Positions 1-7,241 of a DNA stretch of 64,000 bases are shown one piece after another (position 1 is the first letter of the stretch; the number at the start of each line of letters is the position of its first letter). This DNA comes from Pseudomonas koreensis. GTDB taxonomy: Bacteria; Pseudomonadota; Gammaproteobacteria; Pseudomonadales; Pseudomonadaceae. Under the pieces are notes generated by a model, which worked only from the letters and a program-made list of their open reading frames with translations, ran no database searches and was not told the origin of the DNA. The DNA lies in the NCBI RefSeq assembly GCF_025447595.1, contig NZ_JAOEJU010000029.1, forward strand, positions 1-64,000, written 5' to 3'. The position numbers and the translations under genes are program-made.

Positions 1-735
1 AAGGTTACCTCGCTGGAACTGGCGACCGAGGACTACCTGAACCAGCCGCTGCGCTTTCAGGGGCAGTACTTCGATGATGAAAGCGGGCTGCATTACAACC
101 GGCACCGGTACTACGACCCGGAGGTGGGACGGTATCTGACGCCGGATCCGGTGAAGTTGGCGGGCGGGCTGAACCAGTACCGGTACGTGCCGAATCCGAC
201 GGGGTGGGTGGATCCGTTGGGGTTGAGCGAATGCCCCGGCACAGACAAGTGCAAACAACCACAGTCACCTAAAAAGGATCCGACAGAACAATCAAAACAC
301 AATGAGCAGGAACCTGAACTTCCCGCCCCCCAGAAAAAACAGGAGTATTTGTATCGAGGAGACCGTAGGGACCCTGAAGATGTTTTCCTGAACGGTTTTA
401 CCAGTAAAGGAGACAGTAACGACCTACTATTACACTCTATTGATAGCGACTTCCCACCAAGCAACTTCATAAGTACATCACCTTCCAGAGACGTAGGAAA
501 AGCATTTGCCACTAGATACTTCACAAAAATCGGCTATCTTTACACGCTAAAAAAACTGCCTGGCCTAGATCTTAAAAAGGAGCTTGGGACCGCATACAAA
601 TTCGACAAGGAGGGAGAAATCGCAATACAAGGCCATATAAAAAATGAAGATATCCTAGGAGCAACACTGATAATTGATGACGGTCGAGAATTCGGCTACT
701 CCATACCAAACCCTCATAGAAAAATAGACAAATGA
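1..735 (+). CDS. Rhs protein, C-terminal part with ADP-ribosyltransferase-like toxin tip (5' truncated)
   Basis: The reading frame is open from base 1, so the start lies upstream; 244 residues are visible. Bases 1-225 encode the end of the conserved Rhs/YD-repeat shell (RYLTPDP, then NQYRYVPNPTGWVDPLGL), the usual boundary before a variable toxin. The tip (226-735) carries the R-S-E pattern of cholera-toxin-type mono-ADP-ribosyltransferases: YRGDRRDPEDVF (key Arg, fragment residue 119), FISTS (STS, residues 158-160) and EGEIAIQGHI (ExE, residues 204 and 206). Rhs proteins of this kind are normally delivered by type VI secretion and the tip poisons rivals; target unknown. Base composition drops sharply to AT-rich right after the DPLGL codons, a sign of tip exchange. 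The Rhs call is firm and the transferase call is good by motif only. Confidence 0.88.
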   Translation, partial: KVTSLELATEDYLNQPLRFQGQYFDDESGLHYNRHRYYDPEVGRYLTPDPVKLAGGLNQYRYVPNPTGWVDPLGLSECPGTDKCKQPQSPKKDPTEQSKHNEQEPELPAPQKKQEYLYRGDRRDPEDVFLNGFTSKGDSNDLLLHSIDSDFPPSNFISTSPSRDVGKAFATRYFTKIGYLYTLKKLPGLDLKKELGTAYKFDKEGEIAIQGHIKNEDILGATLIIDDGREFGYSIPNPHRKIDK

Positions 736-1124
736 ACACAAAAATTACGATATCAGCCATAGTAAATAGTGCAAAACAATATATCGATCTAGTTTGTAAC
801 GACGACGAAATCAGCATCACACTAAAGCTACCCAACGATAAAGAAAAAACCTACAAAAGCACTGATTTCTATAAATGTTTCGGTCAGCTAAGAGAAGACA
901 ACTCAAATATTCAGTTTCTTTGCAAAGGCTCACAGATCAATGTCCACCCATCAAGCATGTCATCACAGATGTCGCTTGGGCTGAAAGCCTATGAACTCAC
1001 CATCGGGAAAGCGCCCTCTCTAGATGACGTCGTATTCATATTTGATTACGAAGATAAAAACCTGACAAACAACCCAAAAGACCAACGCGATTTTTATTTC
1101 AACTGGATTACAGTAAAACCATAG
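732..1124 (+). CDS. candidate immunity protein for the Rhs ADP-ribosyltransferase tip
   Basis: This is a 130-residue soluble, acidic protein with no signal peptide or membrane segment. Its ATG overlaps the rhs stop codon (ATGA), so the two are translationally coupled, which is the standard position of the cognate immunity gene. I recognise no family. It is AT-rich like the toxin tip. The role rests on position, size and composition; it presumably binds and blocks the toxin in the cytoplasm. Confidence 0.7.
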   Translation: MNTKITISAIVNSAKQYIDLVCNDDEISITLKLPNDKEKTYKSTDFYKCFGQLREDNSNIQFLCKGSQINVHPSSMSSQMSLGLKAYELTIGKAPSLDDVVFIFDYEDKNLTNNPKDQRDFYFNWITVKP

Positions 1125-1189
1125 AGCAAAAAACTTTCAAACATGAAATTCGACTAAAGCCACCACTGTATCACCAACTGTAGAAGATA

Positions 1190-1618
1190 ATGATCAAAGA
1201 CGAGAATACACTTGAAGACTTGATAACCGACTTCCTCACCAAAGTAGACATTGGAACAAGACTACTAGAGGAGTACTTTGGCACTCGAGACATTCGAAGG
1301 CTTTGGCACACCAAGGCAATAAAGCGATGCGGGAAAATTACTGGAGGCGTCAGGTATGAATTACATGGAATCGGGTGCTTCATCCACTTACCGAAAGAAA
1401 CCGTAGATTTTGACTATGGCCCCAACGGTGAAATTAATGGATTTGATATTTGGCGCCTATACAACTTTGCTTGTGATAGACCATCCAAGCATAAAAAATA
1501 TTGCGACAAAGAAACTGTTGAAAAAGAATTCAAAAAATATATAAATCTAAATAAAATCAAAAAAATGTCAGCCATAAGCAATCTTTATATATTGACTGAC
1601 CTACGAGATATAGATTAG
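1190..1618 (+). CDS. DUF6896-like protein, probable orphan immunity protein
   Basis: This 142-residue protein begins 65 bases after the first immunity gene. The middle holds GIGCFIHLPKETVDFDYGPN and then GEINGFDIWRL, which I recall as typical of the DUF6896 family found beside polymorphic toxins. The C-terminal third is rich in Lys and Asn. There is no secretion signal. The coding is strongly AT-rich. No matching toxin precedes it here, so it may be left over from an earlier rhs tip. The family assignment is from memory of the pattern and is moderate. Confidence 0.6.
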   Translation: MIKDENTLEDLITDFLTKVDIGTRLLEEYFGTRDIRRLWHTKAIKRCGKITGGVRYELHGIGCFIHLPKETVDFDYGPNGEINGFDIWRLYNFACDRPSKHKKYCDKETVEKEFKKYINLNKIKKMSAISNLYILTDLRDID

Positions 1619-1745
1619 GCGAAACTACAAAAAATGGCCTGCTCACTCAGGCCCCTACCTCCCCATTTCGACATGCGCCCAGCGGCCACCCCATGAGCTG
1701 AAAAGTCAAAAATACAGACGAGCACTATCCTTTTAGGAAAGGACC

Positions 1746-2150
1746 ATGAAGCACTGGACCGATATAGCAGAAAGTACTTTTGTCAACATGATTTTTAGCT
1801 CACCAATAGCCATTGGAGAAATAAAACTTTTCACCTTAAATATCGACAACAATTACTCGACCGTCACCTTAGGTTTCGACATACCTGAAATCCCGGACAC
1901 TCCTCCGAAAAAATGGGAAACCATGGGATTTAACGCTTGCCGCATAGGTATAACATGCAGCGAAATAGAGGATTTAGCATTACACAATCTACCTACAAAC
2001 AAAAACCTGAGATTAACCATCAACAATACTGGTTCACGATTTAGAGTTTCGGCCATTTCTGACGACTCATCGATACACTTCACGACAGCTTTTATAAGCC
2101 TTCGCGAACCTACCGTTTATCTAACCAGCATTCCTTTCCATGAAACATGA
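1746..2150 (+). CDS. Imm50-like orphan immunity protein
   Basis: This is a 134-residue cytoplasmic protein with a ribosome-binding site (AGGAAAGGACC) just before its ATG. The N-terminal MKHWTDI, alternating beta-strand-like segments and the central PPKKW followed by an N-x-C-R-I-G-I segment resemble immunity protein family 50. It stands alone with no toxin gene of its own, in the same AT-rich stretch behind rhs. The simplest reading is a retained immunity gene against toxins of relatives. The family call is tentative; the location supports an immunity role. Confidence 0.5.
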   Translation: MKHWTDIAESTFVNMIFSSPIAIGEIKLFTLNIDNNYSTVTLGFDIPEIPDTPPKKWETMGFNACRIGITCSEIEDLALHNLPTNKNLRLTINNTGSRFRVSAISDDSSIHFTTAFISLREPTVYLTSIPFHET

Positions 2151-2339
2151 TGAAAATTTGAAGACCTGACATTCAAACTTCCATCGCGAAAGTTTTCACT
2201 TGTGAAATTTACGATTTTTTATCAAGAGATATACTCGATTACTTTATTTGATTTCAGATCAGATTAGCCAAGTCGATTACCAAAATCTAAACGAACAAAA
2301 GACGAAAATTGCTGCACGAAAATTAATGCATGCACCCCA
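2151..2339. other. AT-rich intergenic end of the rhs accessory segment
   Basis: This stretch is AT-rich, like the immunity genes before it. I see no convincing gene, repeat or tRNA-like sequence. It marks the transition to GC-rich core genome at about 2340. Confidence 0.5.
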
Positions 2340-2498
2340 TCACTCATCATCATCAAAATCCTCATACTCCTCCTCACCCTCCAAAAGCGGAACCGTCGCA
2401 TCATCCATCAACGACCCCGGATCTTCATTCCCCGGATCATTGATAAACGGCAATCCGCTCGGGCCTTTTTCTTCCTTGCCTTCGGTTTCGGGAGTCAT
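2340..2498 (-). CDS. small acidic conserved pseudomonad protein, 52 residues
   Basis: The protein starts MTPETEGKEEKGPSGL and ends in an acidic tail (EEEYEDFDDDE). The ATG at 2498 has GAGG seven bases upstream, which is why a longer upstream reading was not used. It is a cytoplasmic, probably disordered protein with Gly-Pro-Asp repeats of the type NDPGNEDPG. Similar short proteins are common in fluorescent pseudomonads and have no assigned function. Confidence 0.6.
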   Translation of the reverse strand: MTPETEGKEEKGPSGLPFINDPGNEDPGSLMDDATVPLLEGEEEYEDFDDDE

Positions 2499-2578
2499 AG
2501 CGCACCTCGTCAATCGCATTCGTATAGGACGTTCGAAAAGTATGGCCGCAATTCGTTCCTGCGCATGGCGCGCAGGTA

Positions 2579-2607
2579 CAAAAAACCCGGCATAAAGCCG
2601 GGTTTCC
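2579..2607 (-). terminator. Rho-independent terminator of the first glycine-zipper gene
   Basis: The hairpin AACCCGGC-ATAAA-GCCGGGTT is followed on the minus strand by a run of T. It sits just past the stop codon of the gene ending at 2622. The loop and inner stem are identical to the terminator at 3142-3171. Confidence 0.8.
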
Positions 2608-2621
2608 GTAGAACCCATCAC

Positions 2622-3050
2622 TCAACGATGACGGTTCTTGTGTTTGTTCTTGTGCTTGTGGCCGCTCCCGGAGTGCGACTTGCCGCCATCGTCACCCAGG
2701 TTATTACCGACCGCGCCACCCGCCGCGCCGCCCAATCCTGCGCCGATGGTCGAACCGGTGGAACCGCCGAGGCTGTTGCCGACTACTGAACCGCCTGCGG
2801 CGCCGAGGCCACCGCCAATGGCGGCTTCAGTACGATTGTGTTTATTCGCCCCGACAGCGCTGCCGGCCGCACCACCCACGCCAGCACCTACCGCCGCACC
2901 GGTGCTGCCGCCGAGTTGCCCACCAACCACGTTACCCAGCACACCGCCCAGCCCACCACCGACGGCCGCAGAACCATCGCCGGCAGCCATGGCACCTTGA
3001 GCCATGAGCAATCCCAAAACCAACGCAGTTGCAGTTAAAGTCGAGCGCAT
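2622..3050 (-). CDS. secreted or envelope glycine-zipper protein with His/Lys-rich tail
   Basis: This 142-residue precursor starts at the ATG with TGAGG five bases upstream. A signal peptide (MRSTLTATALVLGLLMAQGAMA) precedes a long series of glycine-zipper repeats (GGGLGG, GAGVGGAAGSAVG, GAGLGGAAGGAVG) spanning about residues 24-118. The tail HKHKNKHKNRHR is strongly basic and may bind metal or nucleic acid. Glycine zippers form packed membrane helices in small envelope proteins. A paralogue lies next to it at 3188-3556. Function unknown. Confidence 0.7.
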   Translation of the reverse strand: MRSTLTATALVLGLLMAQGAMAAGDGSAAVGGGLGGVLGNVVGGQLGGSTGAAVGAGVGGAAGSAVGANKHNRTEAAIGGGLGAAGGSVVGNSLGGSTGSTIGAGLGGAAGGAVGNNLGDDGGKSHSGSGHKHKNKHKNRHR

Positions 3051-3141
3051 AAAGACCTCACAGGTCCCGGATCGGGACGGCATGCCCACGGAGGGGGCTA
3101 TGTGCCATTGGAGCCGTTCAAGGGAAAAACGTTCAGCAACG

Positions 3142-3171
3142 AAAAGGCCCGGCATAAAGCCGGGCCTTTTC
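3142..3171 (-). terminator. terminator of the second glycine-zipper gene
   Basis: The hairpin GGCCCGGC-ATAAA-GCCGGGCC is flanked by A and T runs, so it could work in both directions. It lies 17 bases past the stop of the gene ending at 3188 and repeats the core of the terminator at 2579-2607. Confidence 0.8.
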
Positions 3172-3187
3172 AGTCACGCGTTGGCAA

Positions 3188-3556
3188 TCAGTGACGCTTG
3201 TGACCTTTGGACAGATTGCTGCCCACCGCGCCGCCGGCTGCGCCGCCCAGGCCAGCACCGATGGTGGCGCCAGTCTTGCCGCCCAGGCTGTTACCGATCA
3301 CCGAACCACCTGCCGCGCCGACGCCGCCGCCGATGGCCGCTTTGGTACGAGCACCTTTCTTGGCAGCCAATGCGCTGCCGGCAGCACCCGCTACACCAGC
3401 ACCAATCGCTGCCCCGGTGCTGCCGCCCATTTTCTGGCCAACCACGTTACCCAGCGCACCGCCCAGACCGCCGCCCAGTGCGGCGGTACCGTCGCCAGCC
3501 ATTGCACCTTGAGCAACCAGAAGCCCCAGAACCAGAGCAGGCAGAGTTAAACGCAT
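3188..3556 (-). CDS. glycine-zipper envelope protein, paralogue of the next gene
   Basis: This is a 122-residue precursor. MRLTLPALVLGLLVAQGAMA is a clear signal peptide, then glycine-zipper repeats fill residues 21-115, ending in the short basic tail SKGHKRH. The ATG at 3556 has GAGG nine bases upstream; a TTG five codons earlier is less likely. It aligns along its length with the protein at 2622-3050 (same signal-peptide ending, same GGSTGAA and IGNSLGG blocks), so the pair is a tandem duplication. Function unknown. Confidence 0.7.
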   Translation of the reverse strand: MRLTLPALVLGLLVAQGAMAGDGTAALGGGLGGALGNVVGQKMGGSTGAAIGAGVAGAAGSALAAKKGARTKAAIGGGVGAAGGSVIGNSLGGKTGATIGAGLGGAAGGAVGSNLSKGHKRH

Positions 3557-3684
3557 GACGAAAAACCTCAACAGAAGGAATAAAAAAGGGCGCAGATTGA
3601 ATGCTGTTGTCGCGGCAATGTCCAGCGTTGCAGCGTACTTGGCGCCGATTGGACAGCGAATACGGAAAAGGTTTTATGACGGGC

Positions 3685-3713
3685 AAAAAAAAGCCCGCTG
3701 GGGAGACGGGCTG
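3685..3713 (-). terminator. Rho-independent terminator, minus strand
   Basis: The hairpin AGCCCGTCTCCCCAGCGGGCT is followed by eight T on the minus strand. It lies between the glycine-zipper pair and the gene at 3867-4055, and so forms a second stop for transcription from that gene. Confidence 0.7.
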
Positions 3714-3825
3714 GAGACTTGCTTTCTAACGGATGGCTTCACCCTACGTAGACGGGTGTGAAAAGTTTGTGAAAGAAACCAGACAAATCATCAATTTCTG
3801 TAGGACGCATCCCAAAAAACAGAGA

Positions 3826-3853
3826 CAAAAAACCCCGCTCAATGGCGGGGCTG
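3826..3853 (-). terminator. terminator of the 62-residue protein gene
   Basis: CCCCGC-CATTGA-GCGGGG on the minus strand is followed by TTTTTTGTC. It starts 14 bases past the stop at 3867. Confidence 0.8.
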
Positions 3854-3866
3854 TGTGGCATCCGGG

Positions 3867-4055
3867 TTACTTCCTGGAACGTGCCGTCACCTTGGGCAGA
3901 AATTTGGCTTTGGGCCCCTTGGGTGCTGTGGACTTGATCTTGCCGGTCTGCACCGGATCTTCGCCAAAACCCGCCTGATACTCGGTCTGGCCGCAGCGCA
4001 CGCAATTGTTGAATGGAAATTCAGCCCCGTCGTCTTCGATGTACGGATCAGTCAT
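3867..4055 (-). CDS. small conserved pseudomonad protein with a CxxC pair, 62 residues
   Basis: The protein begins MTDPYIEDDGAEFPFNNCVRCGQTEYQAG; its Cys-x-x-Cys could hold a metal. The C-terminal half is basic (KIKSTAPKGPKAKFLPKVTARSRK in outline). The ATG at 4055 follows AGGGGTGAAGAG. It has its own terminator. Soluble, function unknown. Confidence 0.6.
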   Translation of the reverse strand: MTDPYIEDDGAEFPFNNCVRCGQTEYQAGFGEDPVQTGKIKSTAPKGPKAKFLPKVTARSRK

Positions 4056-4296
4056 CTCTTCACCCCTTTCAAAAGCGGGTCGATACCGGCAAGACCTTTT
4101 GCCTGAAAAAATATCGACCTCCAAGGCTTTTGAGACTAGCCGGTCATTCCTGGACTTGTGATTCAGATCGCCCTGAGCCCGACGAATGGCCTACGGAAAT
4201 TAAACACAACGACGAACCGTTGGTCCCGCGCGGCTAAAGATTCCCGGCGACCGGCCGCTGCCCTTTTTCCTACGCAATAAATCTCAAGGAGAGAAC

Positions 4297-4575
4297 ATGG
4301 AAATCAAAGGATTCCCGACACTGCCCGTTGTAAAGCTCACGGACGAACAGATCGCCGCCGGTAAAGCCGGGGCGGAAAAACTCAAGGAAAAGATCGCTTC
4401 AGGTGAAATCGTCATCAAGCAGCCAACCGGACCGAGTCCGTTGCAGCCCGGCGTCATCTACCACCCAGACCCGGTTCAGCCCGCTCAACCAGGCGATACC
4501 CCGCCTCTCGTCGCGATCGATACGCCGCTGACCTACGATTCGAAAGGCACTGTCCTGCTCAAACCACAGGGCTGA
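4297..4575 (+). CDS. conserved pseudomonad hypothetical protein, 92 residues
   Basis: AAGGAGAG stands four bases before the ATG, a strong start. The N-terminal third is a charged helix (DEQIAAGKAGAEKLKEKIA); the rest is Pro-rich and likely extended (PSPLQPGVIYHPDPVQPAQP). There is no signal peptide or membrane segment. I know no function for it; it is a single-gene transcription unit. Confidence 0.6.
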   Translation: MEIKGFPTLPVVKLTDEQIAAGKAGAEKLKEKIASGEIVIKQPTGPSPLQPGVIYHPDPVQPAQPGDTPPLVAIDTPLTYDSKGTVLLKPQG

Positions 4576-4617
4576 TTGTCAGCCAAGAGCCCATTCCATC
4601 GAATGGGCTCACAAGCC

Positions 4618-4938
4618 TCAGCGCAACTTGACCGCCGTGCCAGTCGCAAACACCACAACCATGCCTCCCTTCCCCGCCGGCATGCTGATCTCGAAATCCA
4701 CCCCGACCACCGCATCCGCCTGCAAGGCCCGCGCCCGCTCCTTGATCTCGTCAGTCGCCTGAACCCGCGCCTCCTTCAACGCCCGCTCCAGTGTCTGCGA
4801 ACGCCCGCCGAAAAAGTCCCGCATGCCCGCGAACATATCGCGTATCACGTTCACGCCCTGCACCGACTCGGCACTGACAATGTCCAGATACGCCGTAATC
4901 TGCCGGCCTTCGATGGATTGGGTGGTGGAAATGATCAT
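4618..4938 (-). CDS. YbjQ/UPF0145 family heavy-metal-binding domain protein
   Basis: This is a 106-residue protein. The start MIISTTQSIEGRQITAYL, the central VQGVNVIRDMFAGMRDFFGG with ERALKEAR and the end LQADAVVGVDFEI are hallmarks of the YbjQ family (PF01906), whose members form rings of five subunits. Biochemical role is not established; metal binding is only proposed for the family. AGGA precedes the ATG by eight bases. Confidence 0.85.
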   Translation of the reverse strand: MIISTTQSIEGRQITAYLDIVSAESVQGVNVIRDMFAGMRDFFGGRSQTLERALKEARVQATDEIKERARALQADAVVGVDFEISMPAGKGGMVVVFATGTAVKLR

Positions 4939-5041
4939 GGAGGTCGTCCTTTTACATGCCGGATAAAACCGCGATTGTAATACCCTGGAAAAAAAAGCCG
5001 AACCGATCTCTGTGACCAAAAAAATCCGGACGCCAGAACGC

Positions 5042-5081
5042 ACAAAACCCCTGGCTTCTTTCGAAACCAGGGGTTTTGTTT
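5042..5081 (-). terminator. terminator of the tRNA-Ser gene
   Basis: AAACCCCTGG-TTTCGAAAGAAG-CCAGGGGTTTT on the minus strand starts about 12 bases past the tRNA 3' end. Confidence 0.8.
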
Positions 5082-5091
5082 ACATCGAATT

Positions 5092-5181
5092 TGGCGGTGA
5101 AGGAGAGATTCGAACTCTCGATACAGTTTCCTGTATACACACTTTCCAGGCGTGCTCCTTAAGCCACTCGGACACTTCACC
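5092..5181 (-). tRNA. tRNA-Ser (anticodon GGA)
   Basis: The 90-base gene folds as a class II tRNA. Acceptor arms GGTGAAG and CTTCACC pair, the anticodon loop CTGGAAA gives GGA (reads UCC and UCU), the long variable arm expected for serine is present, the T loop reads GTTCGAATC, and the CCA end is encoded. No integrase or duplicated 3' end lies nearby, so the site shows no sign of an inserted island. Confidence 0.95.
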
Positions 5182-5219
5182 GTATCTCTTCAAACATGTT
5201 CTGTCTGTCGAGGCGCGCT

Positions 5220-5248
5220 AATGTAGTCGAAAGCTTTTCCGATGGCAA
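5220..5248 (-). promoter_or_regulatory. promoter of tRNA-Ser
   Basis: On the minus strand TTGCCA, a 17-base spacer and TACATT form a good sigma-70 promoter about 38 bases upstream of the tRNA. The GC-rich AGCGCGCC after the -10 box resembles the discriminator of stringently controlled stable-RNA promoters. Confidence 0.6.
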
Positions 5249-5478
5249 ACTTTTTTTTAGAATTTTCATGCGGTTAAGAGAAAAAGTCGTTACCACCGTC
5301 GATGGGCCATGGCAATCCGGCCAATCTTCGGTGAGCGCAGCCCTTCTATATAGACGCGAAGGCGTCAGCCGCGCGCCGCGTCAGCCAGTAAACGGTGACC
5401 GGCGGGTCAGTCACAGTGCTTTACCTGACCGGCGACGGTGGGTAACGTCTGCCCATCTTTCTTATAAGGAATTGCGCC

Positions 5479-6168
5479 ATGAGCGACCTGATTGCCTACC
5501 ACCTCGAAGACGGTATCGCGACCCTGACCCTGAGCAACGGCAAGGTCAACGCCATTTCCCCGGACGTGATCGCGGCCTTCAACGCGGCGCTGGATCAGGC
5601 GGTGGCGGATCGCGCCATTGTGATCATTACTGGCCAGCCGGGCATTCTCTCCGGCGGCTACGACTTGAAGGTGATGACCGCCGGCCCTAAAGAAGCCGTG
5701 TCGCTGGTGACCGCCGGTTCGACTCTCGCCCGTCGCCTGCTGTCGCACCCGTTCCCGGTGATCGTTGCTTGCCCGGGGCATGCCGTGGCCAAAGGCGCAT
5801 TCATTCTGCTGTCCGCCGATTACCGGATCGGTGTCGACGGCCCGTTCAGCATTGGTCTGAACGAAGTGCAGATCGGCATGACCATGCACCACGCCGGCAT
5901 CGAGCTGGCCCGTGATCGCCTGCGTCGCTCGGCCTTCCATCGCTCGGTGATCAACGGCGAGATGTTCGATCCGCAAAGCGCAGTGGATGCCGGCTTCCTC
6001 GACAAAGTGGTCGCGGCCGAAGAACTGCAAGGCGCCGCCCTCGCCGCCGCGCGTCAGTTGAAAAAGATCAACATGACCGCGCACAAGAACACCAAGCTGA
6101 AAGTGCGCAAGGCGCTGCTGGAAACCCTGGACAACGCCATCATCCAGGATCAGGAGCATCTGGGCTGA
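5479..6168 (+). CDS. crotonase / enoyl-CoA hydratase family protein
   Basis: This 229-residue protein keeps the crotonase fold: N-terminal IATLTLSNGKVNAIS, oxyanion-hole segments near SGGYDLK and AVAKGAFILLSADYRIG, then NEVQIGMTM. The catalytic Glu pair of true enoyl-CoA hydratases is not plainly present, so the acyl-CoA substrate and the reaction (hydration, isomerisation or hydrolysis) cannot be stated. TAAGGAATTGCGCC precedes the ATG. A terminator follows; it is monocistronic. Confidence 0.85.
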   Translation: MSDLIAYHLEDGIATLTLSNGKVNAISPDVIAAFNAALDQAVADRAIVIITGQPGILSGGYDLKVMTAGPKEAVSLVTAGSTLARRLLSHPFPVIVACPGHAVAKGAFILLSADYRIGVDGPFSIGLNEVQIGMTMHHAGIELARDRLRRSAFHRSVINGEMFDPQSAVDAGFLDKVVAAEELQGAALAAARQLKKINMTAHKNTKLKVRKALLETLDNAIIQDQEHLG

Positions 6169-6189
6169 TACCCGGCTCGCACCGTTTCA

Positions 6190-6222
6190 GAAAAGCCCGA
6201 CCGTCGTGTCGGGCTTTTTCTT
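6190..6222 (+). terminator. terminator of the crotonase gene
   Basis: AAAGCCCGAC-CGTC-GTGTCGGGCTTTTTCTT is a stem with a T-rich tail 22 bases after the stop codon. Confidence 0.85.
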
Positions 6223-6372
6223 ACGCGACCCGTTGAAAACTCCGCAGCAGCTCTAGGACGCCTCTGACCAACAAGTCGGAAACATGCGCTTAAACATCGC
6301 CCATCTCCGGACTCTATAGCGACAATTGCCGAAAACAGTGCACATCCGTACACTGCGCCACCTTTTGTCCCG

Positions 6373-7107
6373 ATGGGCCTGAAAATGCTGTTTGTGTTTC
6401 GTATGTTATTGATGGGCCTGCACTTTATTCTGGCGGGGATCCTCGGAGTGATCCTCGGGCTGTGCCGCCCGTTCAATCCGGACAACAGTCGCCTGTGTGC
6501 TCGCCTCTATGCACTGCCAGCGATGTGCATTTTGCGTCTGCGGGTGAAGGCCGATGTCGGCCCTCTGATGAACAAACCCGACAGTTGCGTGATCATCGCC
6601 AACCATCAGTCCAACTACGACCTGTTCGTATTCGGTAATGTGGTACCGCGTCGTACCGTGTGCATCGGCAAAAAGAGCCTGAAGTGGGTCCCGCTGTTCG
6701 GACAGCTGTTCTGGCTGGCTGGCAATGTGTTGATCGATCGTGGGAACGCGCATAAGGCGCGCCAGTCGATGCTGACCACCACTGACACTTTGCAACACAA
6801 AGACACCTCGATCTGGGTCTTCCCGGAAGGCACCCGCAATCTGGGTAAAGAACTGCTGCCGTTCAAGAAAGGCGCGTTCCAGATGGCCATTGCCGCCGGG
6901 GTGCCGATCGTTCCGGTGTGTGTCAGCAGCTACATCAAGCACATGCGTCTGAACCGCTGGCACAGCGGGAAAATTCTCATACGCTCGCTGCCAGCAATTC
7001 CTACCGCTGGCCTGACCATGGACGACATGCCCATGCTCATCAACCAGTGCCGCGAGCAGATGCGCGAATGCATCGATGCGATGGATCGGCAGCTGCAAGC
7101 CGCGTGA
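6373..7107 (+). CDS. plsC: 1-acyl-sn-glycerol-3-phosphate acyltransferase
   Basis: This inner-membrane enzyme acylates lysophosphatidic acid to phosphatidic acid in phospholipid synthesis. The 244 residues match the usual PlsC length. An N-terminal membrane helix (residues 5-30) is followed by the HX4D motif NHQSNYD (His78, Asp83) and the FPEGTR substrate motif at 150-155. An ATG four codons in (6385) is also possible, as neither start has a strong ribosome-binding site. A terminator follows. Confidence 0.88.
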   Translation: MGLKMLFVFRMLLMGLHFILAGILGVILGLCRPFNPDNSRLCARLYALPAMCILRLRVKADVGPLMNKPDSCVIIANHQSNYDLFVFGNVVPRRTVCIGKKSLKWVPLFGQLFWLAGNVLIDRGNAHKARQSMLTTTDTLQHKDTSIWVFPEGTRNLGKELLPFKKGAFQMAIAAGVPIVPVCVSSYIKHMRLNRWHSGKILIRSLPAIPTAGLTMDDMPMLINQCREQMRECIDAMDRQLQAA

Positions 7108-7109
7108 AA

Positions 7110-7140
7110 AAGAAGCCCGCCCCGTGCGGGTTTTCTTTTG
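7110..7140 (+). terminator. terminator of plsC
   Basis: GAAGCCCGC-CCC-GTGCGGGTTTTCTTTT lies directly after the stop codon. Confidence 0.8.
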
Positions 7141-7241
7141 CCCGGTGAACTGTGCAGATTTCACTGACTCTCAAGCAGCGACACGGCTAAGCTGAAGCCA
7201 TGTCTCCCCTGCCATCTGCCAAGAAGAAGTGAATCACCACC

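Noticed and set aside
2638..3000. Pro-rich plus-strand open frames opposite the glycine-zipper genes
   Set aside because: They are mirror images of GC-rich glycine codons, lack ribosome-binding sites and have implausible composition.
5042..5480. Genomic island inserted at tRNA-Ser
   Set aside because: No integrase, no repeated tRNA 3' end and normal composition on both sides.
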